A DNA stretch of 64,000 bases from Bradyrhizobium symbiodeficiens (lineage in GTDB: Bacteria > Pseudomonadota > Alphaproteobacteria > Rhizobiales > Xanthobacteraceae). The notes below the pieces were generated by a model, which was not told the origin of the DNA, made no database searches, and saw only the letters and a program-made list of their open reading frames with translations. The position numbers and the translations under genes are program-made. Positions 44,669 to 53,248 of this stretch are shown one piece after another. Positions within the stretch are counted from its first letter, which is position 1. Each line of letters begins with the position of its first letter. The DNA lies in assembly GCF_002266465.3 (NCBI RefSeq), contig NZ_CP029427.2, positions 3,350,501 through 3,414,500 of the forward strand. Reading direction: 5' to 3'.

Positions 44669-46261
44669 TTAGTACAGGCGGACGATGAAGTCGGTGCCCT
44701 CGCCGGTCTCGCCCTGGTTGATGCCCTGGTCCGAGATGATGATGGAGCCGCCCGATGTCAGCATTTCGTTGATCTTCGCCATGGTGTCGGCGGGGATCGA
44801 GATGCGGTCGAGGGCCGCGGCCGGGCTGTCCGGCGTGACCACGGGTTTGGCGGCGACGGGGATCACGGCCACGCCACGCTGGCGGCGCGTGAGGCGACCG
44901 TCGTCATCGCGGGCCGCGGAGCGGGCGGAGACGGGCAGCGACACCACCGACCAATGCAGCGCATTGGAATCGGATTTGTCGAGTTCGGCGGTGAAGATAT
45001 GCGTGCCGAGCGGCCGCTCGCTCGTGGCGATGGTGACCGGCACCTCGAACAGCGGCGCAAAATTCTGCCGCACGTAGAGCTTGGAATCCTTGCGGCTGAT
45101 GAAGACGGCGATCTGTCCGGCCCGTTTTGGCGCTTCCGGCTTTGCGGCCGGCGCCGGTTCGGCAACACGGCTCTCGTCCTTCTTCGCGTCGGGCGAGGCG
45201 GCGATCGCAGGTGCCGGTGCATCGGGTGTCTTCGCGGAGTCCGCAGCGTCCGTCTTGGCCGGCTCGCTCTTGACGGCCTCGACTTTGTCGGCAGGCTTGT
45301 CTGCGTTCACCGGCTTGGCAACGTCATTCGCCGGAGGCTTGGCTGCATCCGATGCTTCGGCCGTCCTGGCGTTGTCGGCCAACGCGGTGGCTTCTTCGTG
45401 GGCTGCCGCATTGCCCGTGGTCACATCCGACATCACGGTGTGACCGAGGGAGGTGCGCAGCTCCAATACGCTGTCGGCGCTGGCGGTCTTGGTTTGGACG
45501 GGCTTGGTTTCGACCGGTTTGGCTTCGGCGGCTTTGGTTTGCGCGGCGCCCTTGTCGCCGACATTGGTCTGCGGCTCGAGGCTGGCGGTGGGTTGTGGCG
45601 GCACGCGCAAGGAGGCGAGCAGGGGATGGGAGAAGCTGTGCGGTGACATCTCGCCGGGCGCGACGATGACGCGGGCACCCATCCTGGTCCAATTCCACAT
45701 CTTCACCGCGAACGCCATCGGCATGCGGATGCAGCCGTGCGAGGCCGGATAGCCCGGCAGCACGCCGGCATGCATGGCGACACCGGACCAGGTGATCCGC
45801 TGCATGTACGGCATCGGCGCGCCGCTATAGATGTTGGAGTGGTGGAATTTGTGCTTCTGGATGACGCTGAACACACCCATCGGCGTCGAATGGCCCTTCA
45901 TGCCCGTCGACACCGGCGATTCCGCGAACACGCCGTTGGTGTCGTAGACCGTGACCTTCTGCCGGTCGATCGAGACTACGATGACCAGCGGCCCCTGTGG
46001 CTTGCTGCCGGCCTTCTCGGCGACAACCTGTTTCTTGGCGCCAGCGCCGTGCTTCTGCGGCTTCTGGCGCGGTATTTCGGGATGCCGGTTCTGCCGGGTG
46101 TAATAGGATCCGTCGGGATAATCCGTCCAATAGTAAAATGCTGCGTCTGCCTGACTGGTCGCGCCGATCGCAGCCGCCGCCGTCACAATAGCGACCTGCC
46201 ACAGCCGCGCCGGCTTGGCAGAAAAACTCGACCCGTTCACGCTGTTCATCCTCGAATCCAT
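44669..46261 (-). CDS. L,D-transpeptidase (YkuD) with a second degenerate YkuD-like half
   Basis: A 530-residue secreted enzyme. It has a signal segment (about 20-40), a basic linker and a YkuD domain (about 90-205) with HAGVLPGYPASHGCIRMP, the Cys being residue 177. A long Ala/Pro/Lys linker (about 215-380) follows, then a stretch (AVFISRKDSKLYVRQ and SERPLGTHIFTAEL) that looks like a second YkuD N-terminal half without the SHGC motif. It cross-links peptidoglycan or anchors proteins to it. A start four codons in (MNSVNG) is equally possible. Confidence 0.88.
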   Translation of the reverse strand: MDSRMNSVNGSSFSAKPARLWQVAIVTAAAAIGATSQADAAFYYWTDYPDGSYYTRQNRHPEIPRQKPQKHGAGAKKQVVAEKAGSKPQGPLVIVVSIDRQKVTVYDTNGVFAESPVSTGMKGHSTPMGVFSVIQKHKFHHSNIYSGAPMPYMQRITWSGVAMHAGVLPGYPASHGCIRMPMAFAVKMWNWTRMGARVIVAPGEMSPHSFSHPLLASLRVPPQPTASLEPQTNVGDKGAAQTKAAEAKPVETKPVQTKTASADSVLELRTSLGHTVMSDVTTGNAAAHEEATALADNARTAEASDAAKPPANDVAKPVNADKPADKVEAVKSEPAKTDAADSAKTPDAPAPAIAASPDAKKDESRVAEPAPAAKPEAPKRAGQIAVFISRKDSKLYVRQNFAPLFEVPVTIATSERPLGTHIFTAELDKSDSNALHWSVVSLPVSARSAARDDDGRLTRRQRGVAVIPVAAKPVVTPDSPAAALDRISIPADTMAKINEMLTSGGSIIISDQGINQGETGEGTDFIVRLY

Positions 46262-46456
46262 AATCCAAATCAGACGTTAGTCTCGCAAAGGGGATACGCG
46301 TTCACCAGCATGGCGGTTCTGCCATCAGCTACTTTTGTCCAAGTCGTAGCAAAAAAGCCTCACGGAGCGGTAAACGGCGGCCGCGCCGTCGGTCCGTCGT
46401 CTTCCTGAGCGGCTGTCTCATACCTACATTGTGGCGACTTGTTACCGGAGAACTTC

Positions 46457-47005
46457 ATGTCATCTCGTTTCCCCGGTCTTTCCGGCATCCGCTTGAAAGG
46501 CTTTGCTTTCCTCCTCCTGGCCCTGGTCGTGCCGGCAGTGTCCGCGTCGGCCGCCGACGAGCCCGATCTGATCTTCCGCCGCTCCACCGTGTTCAAATGG
46601 ATGAGCCCGAACGACAAACTCGCGACTTATGGTCTCGACGATCCTGAAGTCGAGGGCGTCGCCTGTCATTTCACCGTACCGGAGAAGGGCGGCTTCAAGG
46701 GCTGGCTGGGCCTTGCCGAGGAGGTTTCGGACATCTCGCTGGCCTGCCGTCAGATCGGCCCGATCAAGTTCAAGAACAAGATGGAGCAGGGCGATGACAT
46801 GTTCCGCCGGCGCCGCTCGCTGTTCTTCAAGAAGATGCAGATCGTGCGCGGCTGCGACACCAAGCGCAACGTGCTGGTCTACATGGTCTATTCGGACAGG
46901 ATTATCGAGGGCTCGCCGAAGAACTCGACCTCGAGCGTGCCGATCATGCCGTGGGGGCCGGCAGACGCCAACGTGCAGAAATGCGGCGAGTTCTTCACGC
47001 AGTGA
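46457..47005 (+). CDS. creA: CreA family secreted protein
   Basis: A 182-residue protein starting at ATG 46457, with CCGGAGAAC upstream; a TTG 18 bases earlier is less likely. The signal peptide ends ASAAD. The CreA signature includes VEGVACHFTVPEKGGFKG and DISLACRQIGPI, plus MQIVRGCDTKRNVLVY. It is periplasmic and of unknown function; in E. coli it precedes creBCD, but no such genes are here. Confidence 0.88.
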   Translation: MSSRFPGLSGIRLKGFAFLLLALVVPAVSASAADEPDLIFRRSTVFKWMSPNDKLATYGLDDPEVEGVACHFTVPEKGGFKGWLGLAEEVSDISLACRQIGPIKFKNKMEQGDDMFRRRRSLFFKKMQIVRGCDTKRNVLVYMVYSDRIIEGSPKNSTSSVPIMPWGPADANVQKCGEFFTQ

Positions 47006-47626
47006 CGCGTTGGCGCTTCACTCGGCGCGGCGGGACTGCGGTTTGACGAGGTGCGAGCCGGTCAGCCGCACGAACGCTTGTGGCACGGCTTCAAAGCCGC
47101 GGCCGGATTGCAGCGACATCGCGCCGGCTGAGGCGACGCGACTCGATCGGTGATCTCCGCGGTCGGTCCGTTGCTCCGCCTCGCGCGGCATTGCGCGATC
47201 TTGCGCCACCATAATGGCCATCCCTCAAGTGAACGCGCCCGGTGATCCGGGCGTCCTGGCTTCGAGGCTTGGGTCGCGGCCGATGCGCCCTCGGTTCGAC
47301 CCAGCCTTCGTTTGCCGCTCCATTCAGCAGAAAAACGTAAAATGCGTGTGAAGCCGGTGAGGCGGGAGCATGACGGCCGATGCCTCCGGAGTATTCGCGC
47401 ACAGCAGCCGGAACCTGGCAGGCTACTTTGAGCTGCGGGGAGACCCATCTGAAATGATTGGTCTTTCCGGCGAAATGTGTCGTCGTCTCGGGCCGGACGA
47501 AACAATTCTCACGCAAGATGAAACCATTTTGCGCTTTTGGCGCATCACGGGCGAAACCGCCCATGGTTATCAGCTTCACAACGACGAACGGCGCACCGCC
47601 GGCCACCGGAACTCGGAGACAAGACC
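47006..47626. other. Long gap with one weak candidate gene
   Basis: This 621-base stretch after creA contains the doubtful minus-strand small gene at 47018-47212. From about 47430 to 47540 it is A/T-richer than its surroundings, as if promoter DNA for the small secreted gene at 47627. Other ORFs through it are Arg/Pro-rich and look like shadows. Confidence 0.4.
47018..47212 (-). CDS. Small hypothetical protein, doubtful
   Basis: A 64-residue ORF from ATG 47210-47212 with GAGGG 10 bases upstream; another ATG lies three codons before. The first part is polar (REAEQRTDRGDHRSSR); the second part (GFEAVPQAFVRLTGSHLV) looks foldable. No family is recognised. It converges with creA. Confidence 0.35.
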   Translation of the reverse strand: MVAQDRAMPREAEQRTDRGDHRSSRVASAGAMSLQSGRGFEAVPQAFVRLTGSHLVKPQSRRAE

Positions 47627-47791
47627 ATGCGCGCGCTCAGCTTCATCCTTGCCTTTGGTTTCGTTGTTGCCGGTTCTTCGTTCGCAGGCTCGCCGGACGG
47701 CAGTATACCCGGTGTCGGCACTTTCCAGTACAGCGGCTCGCCGATCACGACCGCCGCGACGCAGTCGATCGTGGTCGCCGCGCGCTTCTGA
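47627..47791 (+). CDS. Small secreted protein, unknown
   Basis: A 54-residue ORF from ATG 47627 with CGGAGAC upstream. It has a signal peptide (MRALSFILAFGFVVAGSSFA) and a short mature part rich in Gly, Ser and Thr (GVGTFQYSGSPITT). The mature chain would be only about 34 residues. Short exported proteins like this are common in Bradyrhizobium. It precedes another secreted gene by 34 bases. Confidence 0.55.
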   Translation: MRALSFILAFGFVVAGSSFAGSPDGSIPGVGTFQYSGSPITTAATQSIVVAARF

Positions 47792-47825
47792 TCAACACCA
47801 AGAAAATCAGCCGATAAAGGCCGTC

Positions 47826-48191
47826 ATGATCGTTCGATTTTGCGCCGCTGTGTTCGTGTCTGTTCTGACGATCAATGCCGCCCAGGCACAGGTGCGCGCG
47901 CCCTCAAGGTTACCGGATCCCCGCACTGAATTCGTGCGCCAATGTGCGCCGCGGATGCTGGGGCGGTGGGAACATCCCGAGGAAGTTTGCGGCTGCCTGC
48001 ACGATCATGCCGCAGCCGCCGTCGAGGACCGCGATCTGCGCGAAGCGCTGTTGCGCGGCATCAGCGAGACCGGCGTGCCCACCATCGAGACCGACTGGGT
48101 GCCGGCATCCAAGCAGGGCGAGATCGGTCCGACCTTCACCAAGATCGCCAAGCCGACCCTGCAGTGCATGTTCGACCCGGCGAAGCAGTAA
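47826..48191 (+). CDS. Secreted cysteine-containing protein, unknown
   Basis: A 121-residue protein with a signal peptide (FCAAVFVSVLTINAAQA). The mature part has four Cys (FVRQCAPRML, EEVCGCLHDH and LQCMFD) and is mostly helical, which suggests a disulfide-linked helical bundle. No metal- or heme-binding motif such as CxxCH is present. It faces the gene ending at 48192 without a gap. Confidence 0.65.
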   Translation: MIVRFCAAVFVSVLTINAAQAQVRAPSRLPDPRTEFVRQCAPRMLGRWEHPEEVCGCLHDHAAAAVEDRDLREALLRGISETGVPTIETDWVPASKQGEIGPTFTKIAKPTLQCMFDPAKQ

Positions 48192-48437
48192 CTATCTCGT
48201 CTTCGGACCGTAGCGCGGCACGCAGGCGGCGGTGCGCGCGACGCCCTTCTCTGTCATCTTCGTTCCGCGCACTTCCTTGACCTGTCCGGCGGGACAGGTT
48301 CCGTCGTCCACCTGCACGCGCTGACCCAGCTTGAGGTCGACGATGTCCTGTTCGCGTCCGACCGTGACGGCGTGCGCCGTCGTCACGAGGGCGGCGGAGA
48401 TCAGGACCGAGAGGCAAGCAGCACGGCGGAAAAGCAT
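48192..48437 (-). CDS. Small secreted protein, unknown
   Basis: An 81-residue protein from ATG 48435-48437. The signal peptide is LFRRAACLSVLISAALVTTAHA. The mature domain (about 58 residues) has DLKLGQRVQVDDGTCPAGQV and a second Cys in TAACVPRYG, so one disulfide is likely. A longer start six codons upstream (MPGSFA) is possible. The sequence looks conserved, but I do not recognise its family with confidence. Confidence 0.62.
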   Translation of the reverse strand: MLFRRAACLSVLISAALVTTAHAVTVGREQDIVDLKLGQRVQVDDGTCPAGQVKEVRGTKMTEKGVARTAACVPRYGPKTR

Positions 48438-48504
48438 GGCGAAAGATCCCGGCATTGATACCGCAGTGTAAAAACGGGCTTGCGATTCTGATAGTGAACC
48501 TTCG

Positions 48505-49995
48505 TCAGGTCTGCCGGGCCGATCTGTTCCCGGTGCGCAGGGCTGCGCGCGATTCCCGCGCGAGCCGTTCGGCGGAGGCGACGAGCTGTGGAACCGCATG
48601 GCCGGAAAATCCCAGCACGAAGCCGGGCAGAGGTCGCGCGCGCGAATAGGTGTCGGCCAATAGCCAGCCTTCCGCGCCGGCCGCCTGCTTGGCCCGCGCG
48701 GCCACGGAAAGGTCGACCGAGCGATCGAACCGGGCGACGAGATGCAGGCCTTGTGACGGCACCGGTACCGACAGCGCGCCGTCGGACTCAGCCTCCAGCG
48801 TTTCCGCCAATGCGTCACGCGCTTCGCGATAGAGCTTTCGCACGCGCTTGAGGTTCGCGGCGAACGCGCCCGAGTTGAGCATGTCGGCTACCGCGCCTTC
48901 CATCAGCGTCCCGGGGAAGCGGTCAAGCGCCGCGCGCGCAGCCGTCACGTCCGCGATCAGGCGTTCGGGCAGGGCGCAATAGCCGATGCGCAGGCCGGGA
49001 AACAGCGTCTTGGCAAAGGTGCCGAGATAGATCACGCGCTGGAGGCGGTCGATGCCGGCGAGCGACATCAGCGGCGCGCCGTCATAGCGAAACTCGCTGT
49101 CGTAATCGTCCTCCAGCACGAAAGCGCCGGCCTGCCTCGCCCAGTCCAGAAGCTCGAGCCGCCGCGGCATCGACATCTGCACGCCGAGCGGAAACTGATG
49201 CGACGGCGTGACATAGGCCGCGCGCGCGGCCGGCCCGGCGATGCGGCCCTTGGCGACCCGCATCCCGTGCTCATCGACGGGAACGCCCACGGCGCGATAG
49301 CCGCAATTCGCGATGGTTTTCCGCGCGGCCGGGTAACCGGGGTCTTCGCACCAGACCTGGTCGCCCGCCTTGAGGATCGCGCTCAGCACGATGCGCAACG
49401 CGTGCAACGTGCCTGAGGTCAGCATGATCTGATCGGGATCGCAGCGCAGCCCGCGCGCCGACAACAGATGATCGGCGATCGCCGCGCGCAGCTCGCGGCT
49501 GCCGCGGGGATCGCCATAGTGCAGATGCTCAGACCCGAAGTTGCGCATCCGCCGGCCGACGAAGGCACGGAAGCGTTGCACGGCGCGTTCGTCGATGTGG
49601 GTGCAGCCGAGCGCGAACGCGCCTTGCCCCGGCGTTTCCACAATGACTTTCGGCTTGTTCGGTTCGGCCGTGCGCGCAGGGATGCGCGCGGCGACGAAGG
49701 TTCCGGAGCCGACGGTCGCCTCGGCGAAGCCGTCGGCGATCAGGCGCTCATAGGCGATGACGACGGCGTTGCGCCGGAAGCCGGTCTGCGTGGCCAGCGT
49801 GCGCGACGGCGGCAGCGGCTCGCCAGGCTTGACCAGGCCGGAGACGATCATCTCGCACAGCGCCTGATAGAGCCGGTGCGCGGCGGAGGCGGCGGGCGTG
49901 ACGTGCGGGCCGGTAAGGTCGAGCGGCAGCCCGGTCTTGGTCGGCAAGGAAGACTTGGTAGCCGAGGGCAGAGAATTGGTTGGAATATTTCGCAT
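48505..49995 (-). CDS. MocR/PdxR-type GntR regulator with aminotransferase domain
   Basis: A 496-residue fusion. The winged-helix domain (about 40-110) has GLVKPGEPLPPSRTLATQTG and RRNAVVIAYERLIADG. The C-terminal fold-type I aminotransferase-like domain has YLGTFAKTLFPGLRIGY with the PLP Lys. Such regulators sense PLP or amino-compounds. It is divergent from a PNPOx-fold gene with 76 bases between. ATG 49993-49995 is chosen over an upstream TTG. Confidence 0.92.
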   Translation of the reverse strand: MRNIPTNSLPSATKSSLPTKTGLPLDLTGPHVTPAASAAHRLYQALCEMIVSGLVKPGEPLPPSRTLATQTGFRRNAVVIAYERLIADGFAEATVGSGTFVAARIPARTAEPNKPKVIVETPGQGAFALGCTHIDERAVQRFRAFVGRRMRNFGSEHLHYGDPRGSRELRAAIADHLLSARGLRCDPDQIMLTSGTLHALRIVLSAILKAGDQVWCEDPGYPAARKTIANCGYRAVGVPVDEHGMRVAKGRIAGPAARAAYVTPSHQFPLGVQMSMPRRLELLDWARQAGAFVLEDDYDSEFRYDGAPLMSLAGIDRLQRVIYLGTFAKTLFPGLRIGYCALPERLIADVTAARAALDRFPGTLMEGAVADMLNSGAFAANLKRVRKLYREARDALAETLEAESDGALSVPVPSQGLHLVARFDRSVDLSVAARAKQAAGAEGWLLADTYSRARPLPGFVLGFSGHAVPQLVASAERLARESRAALRTGNRSARQT

Positions 49996-50055
49996 GGAAT
50001 TGGAACTATCGCAGACCAAAGGCGCCGCTACAACTACTTCCAGATTTCTTCCAAT
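49980..50055. promoter_or_regulatory. Clustered TTGGAA motifs between divergent genes
   Basis: TTGGAA occurs at 49980 and 50000, TGGAA at 49995, and the inverse TTCCA at 50039 and 50049 (10 bp apart). ATTGGAA (49999-50005) and TTCCAAT (50049-50055) are exact inverted partners. MocR proteins often bind multiple such repeats in divergent promoters, so this is a plausible operator. Confidence 0.4.
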
Positions 50056-50071
50056 CCGAGCAGGAGCGGCC

Positions 50072-50797
50072 GTGAGCCAGACCGAGACTTCGAATTCCTA
50101 TCCGACATCGGCGCGCAACCAGGTGAAGCGCCGGCACGACCGCGGCTTCTACGATCACGAGACCGTCCATCGGATCCTGGACTCCTCGATGCTCTGTCAC
50201 GTCTCCTACGTGATCGACGGCCAGCCCTATTGCACGCCGACCTTCTTCTGGCGCGAAGGCACGAAGCTCTATTGGCACGGTTCGAGCGCGAGCCGCATGC
50301 TGCGGAATCAGACCAAGGGCGAGCGCGTGTGCCTCACGGTCGCCCATCTCGACAGCCTCGTGCTGGCGCGCTGCGGCTTCAATCACTCGGCCGACTATCG
50401 CGCGGTGATGGCGTTCGGCTCCGCCTATCTCGTCACCGACGCCGAGGAGAAAGAGCGGGCGGTGATCGCGATGGTCGACCGCTTCTTCCCGGATCGCACC
50501 GCCAGCCTGCGGGCGAGCACCACGCAGGAGATCAAGGCGACGTCCTTCATTGCGATGGAGATCGAGGAAGCCTCGGCCAAGATACGCGCCAAGGGTGTTG
50601 CCGACGACGACGAGGACTATGCGTTGCCGATCTATGCCGAGCGCATCCCGGTTCGCACCGTGCTCGGCGCGCCCGAGCCGTGCCCGCGCCTGCTCGACGG
50701 CGTCGGCCGGCCCGCGACGCTCAATGGCTATTCGGAAGGCCGCTTGCTCGAAGATGCATTGCGGGATGCATATTTTGTGGAGTACCCGAACGGCTGA
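50072..50797 (+). CDS. Pyridoxamine 5-phosphate oxidase-fold protein
   Basis: A 241-residue protein starting at GTG 50072 with AGGAG 6-10 bases upstream. It has the split-barrel flavin-binding layout: VHRILDSSMLCHVSYVIDG, YCTPTFFWREGTKLYWHGSS and MLRNQTKGERVCLTV. Family members bind FMN or F420 and act in flavin or vitamin B6 chemistry. It is divergent from a PLP-sensing-type regulator, which suggests a B6-linked role, but the substrate is unknown. Confidence 0.83.
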   Translation: MSQTETSNSYPTSARNQVKRRHDRGFYDHETVHRILDSSMLCHVSYVIDGQPYCTPTFFWREGTKLYWHGSSASRMLRNQTKGERVCLTVAHLDSLVLARCGFNHSADYRAVMAFGSAYLVTDAEEKERAVIAMVDRFFPDRTASLRASTTQEIKATSFIAMEIEEASAKIRAKGVADDDEDYALPIYAERIPVRTVLGAPEPCPRLLDGVGRPATLNGYSEGRLLEDALRDAYFVEYPNG

Positions 50798-50849
50798 AAT
50801 CGGCTAGCTTGCGCCTCCTTGGGACCAATGAACTGCCTGGAGTTGCCTG

Positions 50850-52127
50850 ATGAATGCCGAAACGCAGCAGAGGATTCTCGACGCCGTCGATGCCGGCTTC
50901 GAAGCCCAGCTTGCCACCACGCGCGATTTCGTCGCGATCCCCTCGACCCGCGGGGCGGAGGGGCCATGCCAGGACATGATCGGCGACCTCCTGCGCGAAC
51001 GCGGCTACGAGGTCGACGACTGGCACATCGATGTCGAGGACCTCAAGGATCTGCGCGGCTTCGGTCCGATCGAGCATGACTTCTCCAAGGCGCGTTCGGT
51101 GGTGGGTACCTACCGCCCGCAAACGAACGCCGGCAAATCGCTGATCCTGCAGGGCCACTGCGACGTGGTGCCCGCAGGCCCCCTGGAATTGTGGGACACG
51201 CCTCCGTTCTCGCCCGTCGTCAAGGACGGCAAGATGTTCGGGCGCGGTGCCTGCGACATGAAGTCGGGGACCATCGGCGCGCTCTATGCGCTGGATGCGA
51301 TCAAGGCCGCGGGTTTCAAGCCGACGGCGCGGATCCACTTCCAATCCGTCATCGAGGAGGAGAGCACCGGCGTCGGCGCGCTTTCGACGCTGCAGCGCGG
51401 CTATCGCGCGGACGCCTGCTTCATTCCGGAGCCGACCGGCGGCAAGATGGTGCGCTCGCAAGTCGGCGTGATCTGGTTTCGCCTGCGTGTGAAGGGGCAC
51501 CCGACCCATGTCGCCTTTGCCGGCTCCGGCGCGAATGCGATCATGGCTGCCTATCATCTGATCCAGGCGCTGCAGAAGCTCGAGATCGAGTGGAACGAGC
51601 GCGCCAAAGCTGACAGGCACTTCAAGACGCTCGACCATCCCATCAACTTCAACCCCGGCATCATCAAGGGCGGCGACTGGGCCTCCAGCGTGCCGGCCTG
51701 GTGCGACGTCGATTGCCGGATTGCAGTGCTGCCAGGTTGGTCGATCGCCGATCACCAGAAGGAGATCATGGCCTGCGTCGCGGCTGCCGCGCGTAACCAC
51801 CGCTTCCTCGCCAACAATCCGCCGGAGATCGAATGGTCGGGCTTCCTGTCGGAAGGCTATGAACTGACTGATGCCGCCGCGCCGGAGGCCGCGTTTGCAA
51901 AGGCGTTCGGCAAGGTCTATGGCGGCATGCCGGAGGATCTCGTCTTCACCGCGCTCACCGACACCCGCTTCTACGGCCTCAACCACGGCATCCCGAGCCT
52001 GTGCTTCGGCGCCAGCGGCGGCGAGATGCACGGCTTCAACGAGTTCGTCGAGTTGGAGTCGCTGAAGAAGACGACCTGGGCGATGGCGCTGTTCATTGCG
52101 GAATGGTGCGGGGTGGAGAAGGCGTAA
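50850..52127 (+). CDS. M20 family amidohydrolase (ArgE/DapE-like)
   Basis: A 425-residue metal hydrolase. Zinc ligands occur in ILQGHCDVVP, FGRGACDMKSG, VIEEESTG and FIPEPTGGK, and the last His in GGEMHGFNEFV. The dimerisation domain lies about 190-310. It hydrolyses an N-acyl amino acid or peptide; ArgE/DapE activity cannot be told apart. It starts 52 bases after the PNPOx-fold gene. Confidence 0.88.
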   Translation: MNAETQQRILDAVDAGFEAQLATTRDFVAIPSTRGAEGPCQDMIGDLLRERGYEVDDWHIDVEDLKDLRGFGPIEHDFSKARSVVGTYRPQTNAGKSLILQGHCDVVPAGPLELWDTPPFSPVVKDGKMFGRGACDMKSGTIGALYALDAIKAAGFKPTARIHFQSVIEEESTGVGALSTLQRGYRADACFIPEPTGGKMVRSQVGVIWFRLRVKGHPTHVAFAGSGANAIMAAYHLIQALQKLEIEWNERAKADRHFKTLDHPINFNPGIIKGGDWASSVPAWCDVDCRIAVLPGWSIADHQKEIMACVAAAARNHRFLANNPPEIEWSGFLSEGYELTDAAAPEAAFAKAFGKVYGGMPEDLVFTALTDTRFYGLNHGIPSLCFGASGGEMHGFNEFVELESLKKTTWAMALFIAEWCGVEKA

Positions 52128-52150
52128 GCCGTCGCTCCATGCGCGGTGCA

Positions 52151-52240
52151 GTAGGGTGGGCAAAGGCGCCCTTGCGCCGTGCCCACCAAATGTTTCCGAC
52201 ATGAAAAGATCGTGGGCACGCTTCGCTTTGCCCACCCTAC
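52151..52240. repeat. Interspersed GTAGGGTGGGCAAAG repeat
   Basis: GTAGGGTGGGCAAAG (52151-52165) is exactly complementary to CTTTGCCCACCCTAC (52226-52240), with inner GTGCCCAC / GTGGGCAC arms. A shorter unit (CCGGATTGCTTCGCTGCGC) follows at about 52250. It is a typical dispersed hairpin element of Bradyrhizobium (recalled). It fills most of the gap before the kyn operon. Confidence 0.75.
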
Positions 52241-52306
52241 GACAGCTCGCCGGATTGCTTCGCTGCGCTCGCAATGACGGAACGTCCCACCAGCCCTCCC
52301 AAATCC

Positions 52307-52318
52307 TTTAAGCTTAAA
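52307..52318. promoter_or_regulatory. 12-bp palindrome upstream of the kynurenine operon
   Basis: TTTAAGCTTAAA is a perfect palindrome 80 bases before the first gene. It is the only markedly A/T-rich island here and probably covers the promoter (TAAAAT at 52315-52320 could be a -10). It is a good operator candidate for a tryptophan- or kynurenine-responsive regulator; none is encoded nearby. Confidence 0.5.
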
Positions 52319-52397
52319 ATAAAGACTAGGATGCCGACCGCGGCAGTGGCAGACTGGCGTCAAGTCCACAAGGCCTGGGTCCGTCGAGGAAGTCACA

Positions 52398-53207
52398 ATG
52401 CGCGATTGGGATGATGCCTACGCCAATTCGGCCCATATCCCTGGCTCGGACAAGACGCCGGCACAGTGGGCGGAGCGGGCCGCGGCCTATCGTGCCGGGC
52501 TGGAGAATTTTCGACCCGATATTGCCTACGGCGCAGGTGATCGCCAGAAGCTCGACCTGATCCTGCCCGACGGCGACAGCAACGGGCTCGTCGTCTTCGT
52601 CCATGGCGGCTATTGGATGCGCTTCGACAAGTCGACCTGGACCGATCTGGCCGAAGGCGCGCGCCGCCATGGCTGGAGCGTGGCGCTGCCGAGCTACACG
52701 CTGACGCCGGCCGCCCGCATCTCCGACATCACCGCCGAGATCGCCGCGGCGATCGCCAAGGCGGCGTCGCTCGTCTCCGGGCCGATCCGGCTCGCCGGGC
52801 ATTCTGCCGGCGGCCACCTCGTCACGCGCATGCTGTGTGACGACAGCCGGCTTGAGCCGGCCGTCTACAACCGCGTTGCCGGCACCCTCTCGATCAGCGG
52901 CCTGCATGATTTGCGTCCGCTGCTGAAGACGAAGATGAACGAGACGCTCGGCCTGACCATGGAGGAGGCGACGCTCGAAAGCGCGGCGCTGCATCTGCCG
53001 CGCGGGCATTCGCCCGTCACCGCCTGGGTCGGCGGCAGCGAGCGGCCGGAATTCATCCGCCAGTCCGACCTGATGGCCAATGTCTGGACCGGCCTCGACG
53101 TGCCGACGCGCCTCGTCGTCGATCCCGGCCTGAACCATTTTACCGTGATCGACGGGCTGAAGGATCCGTCGTCGCCGATCACCGCGCGCCTGATCGGCCT
53201 CGACTGA
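52398..53207 (+). CDS. Arylformamidase (kynurenine formamidase), alpha/beta-hydrolase type
   Basis: A 269-residue alpha/beta hydrolase. HGGYWMRFD is the oxyanion HGG motif and [12 protein letters not shown] holds the nucleophile Ser; the acid and base lie towards the C-terminus (NHFTVID). It precedes kynA and kynU, so it most likely converts N-formylkynurenine to kynurenine. Bacteria usually use an unrelated metal-dependent KynB for this step; here the animal-like AFMID fold does it. Confidence 0.83.
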   Translation: MRDWDDAYANSAHIPGSDKTPAQWAERAAAYRAGLENFRPDIAYGAGDRQKLDLILPDGDSNGLVVFVHGGYWMRFDKSTWTDLAEGARRHGWSVALPSYTLTPAARISDITAEIAAAIAKAASLVSGPIRLAGHSAGGHLVTRMLCDDSRLEPAVYNRVAGTLSISGLHDLRPLLKTKMNETLGLTMEEATLESAALHLPRGHSPVTAWVGGSERPEFIRQSDLMANVWTGLDVPTRLVVDPGLNHFTVIDGLKDPSSPITARLIGLD

Positions 53208-53248
53208 GCAAAGCCGGGCCGGGGAAGATTGATCGAAAGGGCCTGCCC

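Noticed and set aside
47370..48191. A long frame running into the secreted four-Cys protein
   Set aside because: The upstream 150 residues lack any family look, and the signal peptide at 47826 marks the true start.
49468..50850. A 460-codon plus-strand frame across the MocR gene and the PNPOx-fold gene
   Set aside because: It overlaps two well-supported genes in other frames and shows no domain.
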